NCBI GenBank assembly: GCA_034430895.1
Contig: DAOUDW010000025.1
Coordinates: forward strand, 1-35,224
Direction: 5' to 3'
Length of the DNA: 35,224 nt
DNA from: WVZH01 sp034430895
Lineage (GTDB): Bacteria > Chloroflexota > Anaerolineae > Anaerolineales > E44-bin32
Position numbers and translations under genes: made by a program. Below, piece after piece: positions 32,381-35,224 of the stretch (positions within the stretch are counted from its first letter, which is position 1; each line of letters begins with the position of its first letter). The notes under the pieces are model-generated. The model worked only from the letters and a program-made list of their open reading frames with translations. It did not search any database and was not told the origin of the DNA.

Positions 32381-33340
32381 TCAATCCCCTGCGGCTTCAC
32401 TCCGTGTGGTGTTCCTTCCCACAAACCATGCTACCACAAACACCAGCAGGGTTCCCAGGACAACCGCAACGATTGTCGTCAGGACAGGATCTGAGATGAT
32501 GGGCACCGTGTAATCCGGCAAGATCTCGTACGACGGATCGACTGCCAGATCGAGAAACCCTTTTTGTTCAGCGACGAATTCGAGGCCATCCGGGTGCGAC
32601 GAAGCCAATGGGGAAAACAAGGCAACGAGCAGCGCCAGGAGTAAACCTGCGGCGATGACGTTTGCACCACGCCGACCAGGTGCGCTTTCACCTTCTCGAA
32701 GCACACCGCTCGATGTGGTTTCTAATAAAATCAAAGCTCCAACGGTTATCACGCCTTCACCGATGCCAATCAAGGCATGCACGCCCGCCATTGCCGGTAA
32801 TCCCAGTTCGATCGGCGAGGTGCCGGAAACTGCCAATTGCAGCGCTGTGGCCAGAGCAGCCACTTCAACGGAAAGCCAGGCACCGGTAAATGCCGCCGCC
32901 AGGTGAGAACGCCTTCCCTCTCCCGTCAATCGACGTATGAAGGAATAGGTGGCAATACCGACGAAAGCGGTGATAACCCCCATGTTGAGGATGTTCCAAC
33001 CCATCACCAACAATCCCCCATCCTGGAACAAGAGACCTTGCATGGCGATCACCGCCGTCATGATCAAGGTCGCAGCCCACGGTCCCAACAAGATAGCTGC
33101 CAGAGCGCCACCCAGGAGGTGCCCCGAAGTGCCCGCCGCGATGGGGAAGTTAATCGCCTGTGCAGCGAAAATGAATGCTGCCAGGATACCCATGAGGGGA
33201 ACCTGTCGATCCCCCAATTGATCCCTCGTCTGGCGAATCGCAACGGCAATAAACACCAATGCAAAGACCCAGCCGACGATGGCTACTGGTGTTGATAGAA
33301 ATCCATCCGGGATGTGAAGTTTAACGGGTGATAACCACAA
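32381..33340 (-). CDS. cbiM: Cobalt/nickel-type ECF transporter substrate protein CbiM with PDGLE/CbiN-like C-terminus
   Basis: The 319-residue protein has the CbiM/NikM core (about 1-245) with HIPDGFLST at 9-17, NFPIAAGTSGHLLGG (64-78, His74), QGLLFQDGGL (101-110) and MAGVHALIGIGEG (184-196, His188). A PDGLE unit (HPDGLEFVAEQKGF, from about 249) and a last membrane segment (about 288-306) replace a separate CbiN. It binds Co(II) or Ni(II) (possibly another metal) outside the cell. The only usable start is TTG 33340, nine bases after GGAGG. This puts the first His at residue 9, whereas in most CbiM/NikM it is residue 2 and helps bind metal. It lies 24 bases after the fur stop, in one operon. 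Confidence 0.9.
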   Translation of the reverse strand: MWLSPVKLHIPDGFLSTPVAIVGWVFALVFIAVAIRQTRDQLGDRQVPLMGILAAFIFAAQAINFPIAAGTSGHLLGGALAAILLGPWAATLIMTAVIAMQGLLFQDGGLLVMGWNILNMGVITAFVGIATYSFIRRLTGEGRRSHLAAAFTGAWLSVEVAALATALQLAVSGTSPIELGLPAMAGVHALIGIGEGVITVGALILLETTSSGVLREGESAPGRRGANVIAAGLLLALLVALFSPLASSHPDGLEFVAEQKGFLDLAVDPSYEILPDYTVPIISDPVLTTIVAVVLGTLLVFVVAWFVGRNTTRSEAAGD

Positions 33341-33364
33341 GTGAAAAATCCTCCACTTATCGAT

Positions 33365-33796
33365 TTACCCCTCATCCTGACAAGCAGGACACAGGCCAAA
33401 CAACGTCAGGTGATTTGGTTCGACGTAGAAATTCGTTTCGGAAGCAACACTTTGTACGATTTGGACGATGACACTCGGATCGATGTCGAAAACCGCATGG
33501 CACTGCCTGCAGACCAGGTGTCCGTGTGGGTGATGCGGGTCTCGCATCGCAAAAAGGGCCGGGTTAGAACCATCGTTAAAAAGATCGACCATCTCGGCTT
33601 CATGCAGCACTTCGACCGTGCGATAGACCGTGGCCAGATTTAATCCCGGCAATTTTCGCCGCGCATCAGTGTAGATATCTTGTGCGCAGAGATGCCCGTT
33701 TTTATGTGCGATGGTTTCCAGGATTACCGCACGCTGCGGCGTGACCCGGTACCCCTTCGATCGAAGCTCGTTTGCCAAACGCTCACCACAAGACAT
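33365..33796 (-). CDS. Fur-family metalloregulator
   Basis: The protein has 143 residues from ATG 33796 (AAGGA seven bases upstream). The order is winged helix (LRSKGYRVTPQRAVILETI, LNLATVYRTVEVL) and dimerisation domain with a His-rich stretch (DPHHPHGHLVCRQC, 87-99). The structural zinc site is complete: Cys96, Cys99, Cys136, Cys139. Sequence alone does not separate Fur, Zur, Nur and PerR. As first gene of an operon with cbiMQO, a Co/Ni/Zn-type sensor is the better guess. A palindrome over its own -10 box suggests autoregulation. Confidence 0.93.
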   Translation of the reverse strand: MSCGERLANELRSKGYRVTPQRAVILETIAHKNGHLCAQDIYTDARRKLPGLNLATVYRTVEVLHEAEMVDLFNDGSNPALFAMRDPHHPHGHLVCRQCHAVFDIDPSVIVQIVQSVASETNFYVEPNHLTLFGLCPACQDEG

Positions 33797-33830
33797 ATGC
33801 GATTCCTTGCAGTTGCAAATTTTCGCAGCA

Positions 33831-33859
33831 AGAATATCATTCTCCACCCACCAAGTCAA
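33831..33859 (-). promoter_or_regulatory. Promoter of the fur-cbiMQO operon with overlapping inverted repeat
   Basis: On the minus strand TTGACT (33859-33854, 5/6) is followed after 17 bases by TATTCT (33836-33831, 4/6). The inverted repeat AGAAT-ATC-ATTCT (33831-33843) covers the -10 box, a position suited to repression by the Fur-type product. It is AT-rich and similar in style to Fur-family boxes. A second repeat, TTGC-AGTT-GCAA (33807-33818), lies downstream in the leader. Confidence 0.65.
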
Positions 33860-33892
33860 GCGACGGTTAGCAAAGATTTCACCGCCAATCCA

Positions 33893-33922
33893 AGGACATC
33901 CGACGGGGTTCCACGGTACAAT
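33893..33922 (+). promoter_or_regulatory. Candidate citrate synthase promoter
   Basis: AGGACA (33893-33898, 4/6) with an 18-base spacer to TACAAT (33917-33922, 5/6). The leader would be about 60 bases. Confidence 0.35.
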
Positions 33923-33989
33923 GGTAGGATATTAGAACCAAGTTCCCCATAGAGGTTGGGAAGAGATTGCAAGCGTTAAGGAGTCATTC

Positions 33990-35224
33990 ATGCCGAAAGA
34001 TACACTGACCATCACCGACAATCGGACGGGCAACAGCTATGAGCTGCCCATCAACCGCGACACCATCCGCGCCATGGATTTGCGCCAAATCAAGGTCAAC
34101 GAAAGTGACTTCGGTATGATGAGTTACGATCCGGCGTTTATGAACACCGCATCTGCAAAGAGTACCATCTCGTACATTGATGGCTCCAAAGGCATCCTGC
34201 GCTACCGCGGCTACCCGATCGAGCAACTTGCGGAGAAGAGCACCTATTTGGAGGTCGCCTACCTGCTGCTCAACGGAGAGCTTCCCATGCAAGAACAACT
34301 CGATGTCTGGGTTTCCGAAGTAACCTATCGCACTTTCATCCACGAGAATCTCCGGCGACTGATCCAGTCCTTCAGTCAGTTTGCGCATCCGATGCATATG
34401 TTCATCAGCACACTGGCAGCCATGTCTTCCTATTACCCGGATGCCCGGCAGGTGGACGATCCCGATGTGCGCCACCATCAAATTCGACGCATTATCGCCA
34501 AGGTCCCTACGATCCTCGCCTACTCCTATCGTCACTTACAAGGTCTTCCGATCGTGATGCCCGACAACGATCTCACCTATTGCGGCAATTTCCTCAATAT
34601 GCTCTTCAAGATGACCGAGACCAAATACAAACCCAACCCCATTTTCGAGCGTGCCGTAGATGTTCTCTTCATCCTTCATTCCGATCACGAGCAAAACTGC
34701 AGCGCCAGCGTGATGCGCGCCATCGGATCGGGAAAAGCCGACCCCTACTGCGCCTTAACAGGTGCTGCGGCATCCCTATCCGGTCCGCTGCATGGCGGCG
34801 CAAATGAAGCTGTACTCAGGATGCTCGAAGAAATCGGAAACGTGGACAATGTGCCGGCCTACGTCGAACGCGTAAAGAAAGGCGAATTCCGTCTGATGGG
34901 ATTTGGACATCGCGTGTATAAGAATTACGATCCGCGTGCAGCCATCGTCAAAAAGACCGCCGACCAGGTATTCGAAGTAACCGGGCGGAATCCGCTGCTC
35001 GATATTGCCCTCGAACTCGAACGCGTCGCCCTGGAGGACGAATACTTCGTCTCGCGCAAGCTGTATCCCAACGTGGACTTCTACTCCGGGATGATCTACC
35101 AGGCGATGGGTTTGCCGGTCGAGATGTATACCGTCCTCTTTGCGATGGGACGAACGGTCGGTTGGCTGACGCAATGGCAGGAGATGCTGGCTGACCCCGA
35201 GCATCGCATCACCCGCCCGCGACA
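33990..35224 (+). CDS. gltA: Citrate synthase (partial, runs off the window)
   Basis: The gene starts at ATG 33990 behind AAGGAG and is open to the window end, so 411 residues are visible and little should be missing. It condenses acetyl-CoA and oxaloacetate to citrate. Conserved features are in order: KSTISYIDGSKGILRYRGYPIEQLAE (about 53-78), LHSDHEQNCSASVMRAIGS (first catalytic His region), LSGPLHGGANEAVLRML (second), MGFGHRVYKNYDPRA (third, with the Arg of the active site), and YPNVDFYSGMIYQAMGLP with the catalytic Asp. It is a type II-like bacterial citrate synthase. It is divergent from the fur operon. Confidence 0.95.
   Translation, partial: MPKDTLTITDNRTGNSYELPINRDTIRAMDLRQIKVNESDFGMMSYDPAFMNTASAKSTISYIDGSKGILRYRGYPIEQLAEKSTYLEVAYLLLNGELPMQEQLDVWVSEVTYRTFIHENLRRLIQSFSQFAHPMHMFISTLAAMSSYYPDARQVDDPDVRHHQIRRIIAKVPTILAYSYRHLQGLPIVMPDNDLTYCGNFLNMLFKMTETKYKPNPIFERAVDVLFILHSDHEQNCSASVMRAIGSGKADPYCALTGAAASLSGPLHGGANEAVLRMLEEIGNVDNVPAYVERVKKGEFRLMGFGHRVYKNYDPRAAIVKKTADQVFEVTGRNPLLDIALELERVALEDEYFVSRKLYPNVDFYSGMIYQAMGLPVEMYTVLFAMGRTVGWLTQWQEMLADPEHRITRPR

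Noticed and set aside
33341..33643. 100-codon plus-strand frame
   Set aside because: It is antisense to the Fur-family gene, whose zinc-site cysteines are read on the other strand.
33797..33989. Cobalamin riboswitch before the cbiMQO operon
   Set aside because: The space between fur and citrate synthase is too short, and no B12-box-like sequence was found.

Overview
The window looks like chromosomal DNA of a Chloroflexota bacterium, most likely class Anaerolineae. This is inferred from gene content, not from a marker gene: a DUF3160 lipoprotein, an NBR1-Ig-like lipoprotein, a secreted ExeM/NucH-type protein, a GAF plus HisKA_3 kinase, an ATP-cone/uridine-kinase fusion, moderate GC, and many TTG/GTG starts behind good Shine-Dalgarno sites. 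I see no tRNA, rRNA, CRISPR array, transposase or phage gene.

Layout. 1-951 (-): 5' part of a secreted lamin-tail-like protein. 1293-1934 (+): PAP2-like membrane protein. 2060-2452 (-): small PH-like protein. 2828-4051 (+): DEAD-box RNA helicase whose leader holds an intrinsic terminator. 4277-5542 (-): MFS transporter. 5725-6642 (-): a doubtful ORF, a YegP/DUF1508 protein and a cold-shock protein, with two near-identical terminators. 6994-8010 (+): stomatin-like SPFH protein. 8201-12622: a DUF3160 lipoprotein (-), a small lipoprotein (+) and a methyltransferase (+). 12798-15161: a GyrI-like protein (-) and a secreted hydrolase with a carbohydrate-binding-like module (+), divergent around a perfect 26-bp palindrome. 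15627-16628 (+): PstS-like lipoprotein. 16722-22193 (-): two unrecognised proteins, a RibD-C reductase and a lipoprotein interrupted by a stop codon; a dispersed hairpin repeat occurs at about 15190-15270 and 20560-20750. 22480-25653: bacterioferritin (-), ATP-cone kinase (+), RNA 3'-phosphate cyclase (-). 25928-28354: TerB-like protein (+) and an orphan histidine kinase (-).

The most coherent functional block is 28593-33796, all on the minus strand. In transcription order it is a Fur-family regulator, CbiM (with a C-terminal PDGLE/CbiN-like part), CbiQ and CbiO, then a membrane-anchored TlpA thioredoxin overlapping an Lgt-like membrane protein, then a DtxR/MntR-type regulator with its own promoter. 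This is a Co/Ni-type (or related metal) ECF importer under a Fur-type repressor, with a second metalloregulator and a bacterioferritin nearby. Citrate synthase (33990 to beyond the window end) is divergent from fur.

I found no clear new multi-gene defence or biosynthetic system. The best leads are regulatory and structural: the palindromic operator over the GyrI-like promoter (core GAAC-N4-GTTC), the terminator in the helicase leader, the dispersed hairpin repeat, the nonsense-interrupted duplicated domain, and the TlpA/Lgt-like pair whose Lgt-like member lacks signature residues.
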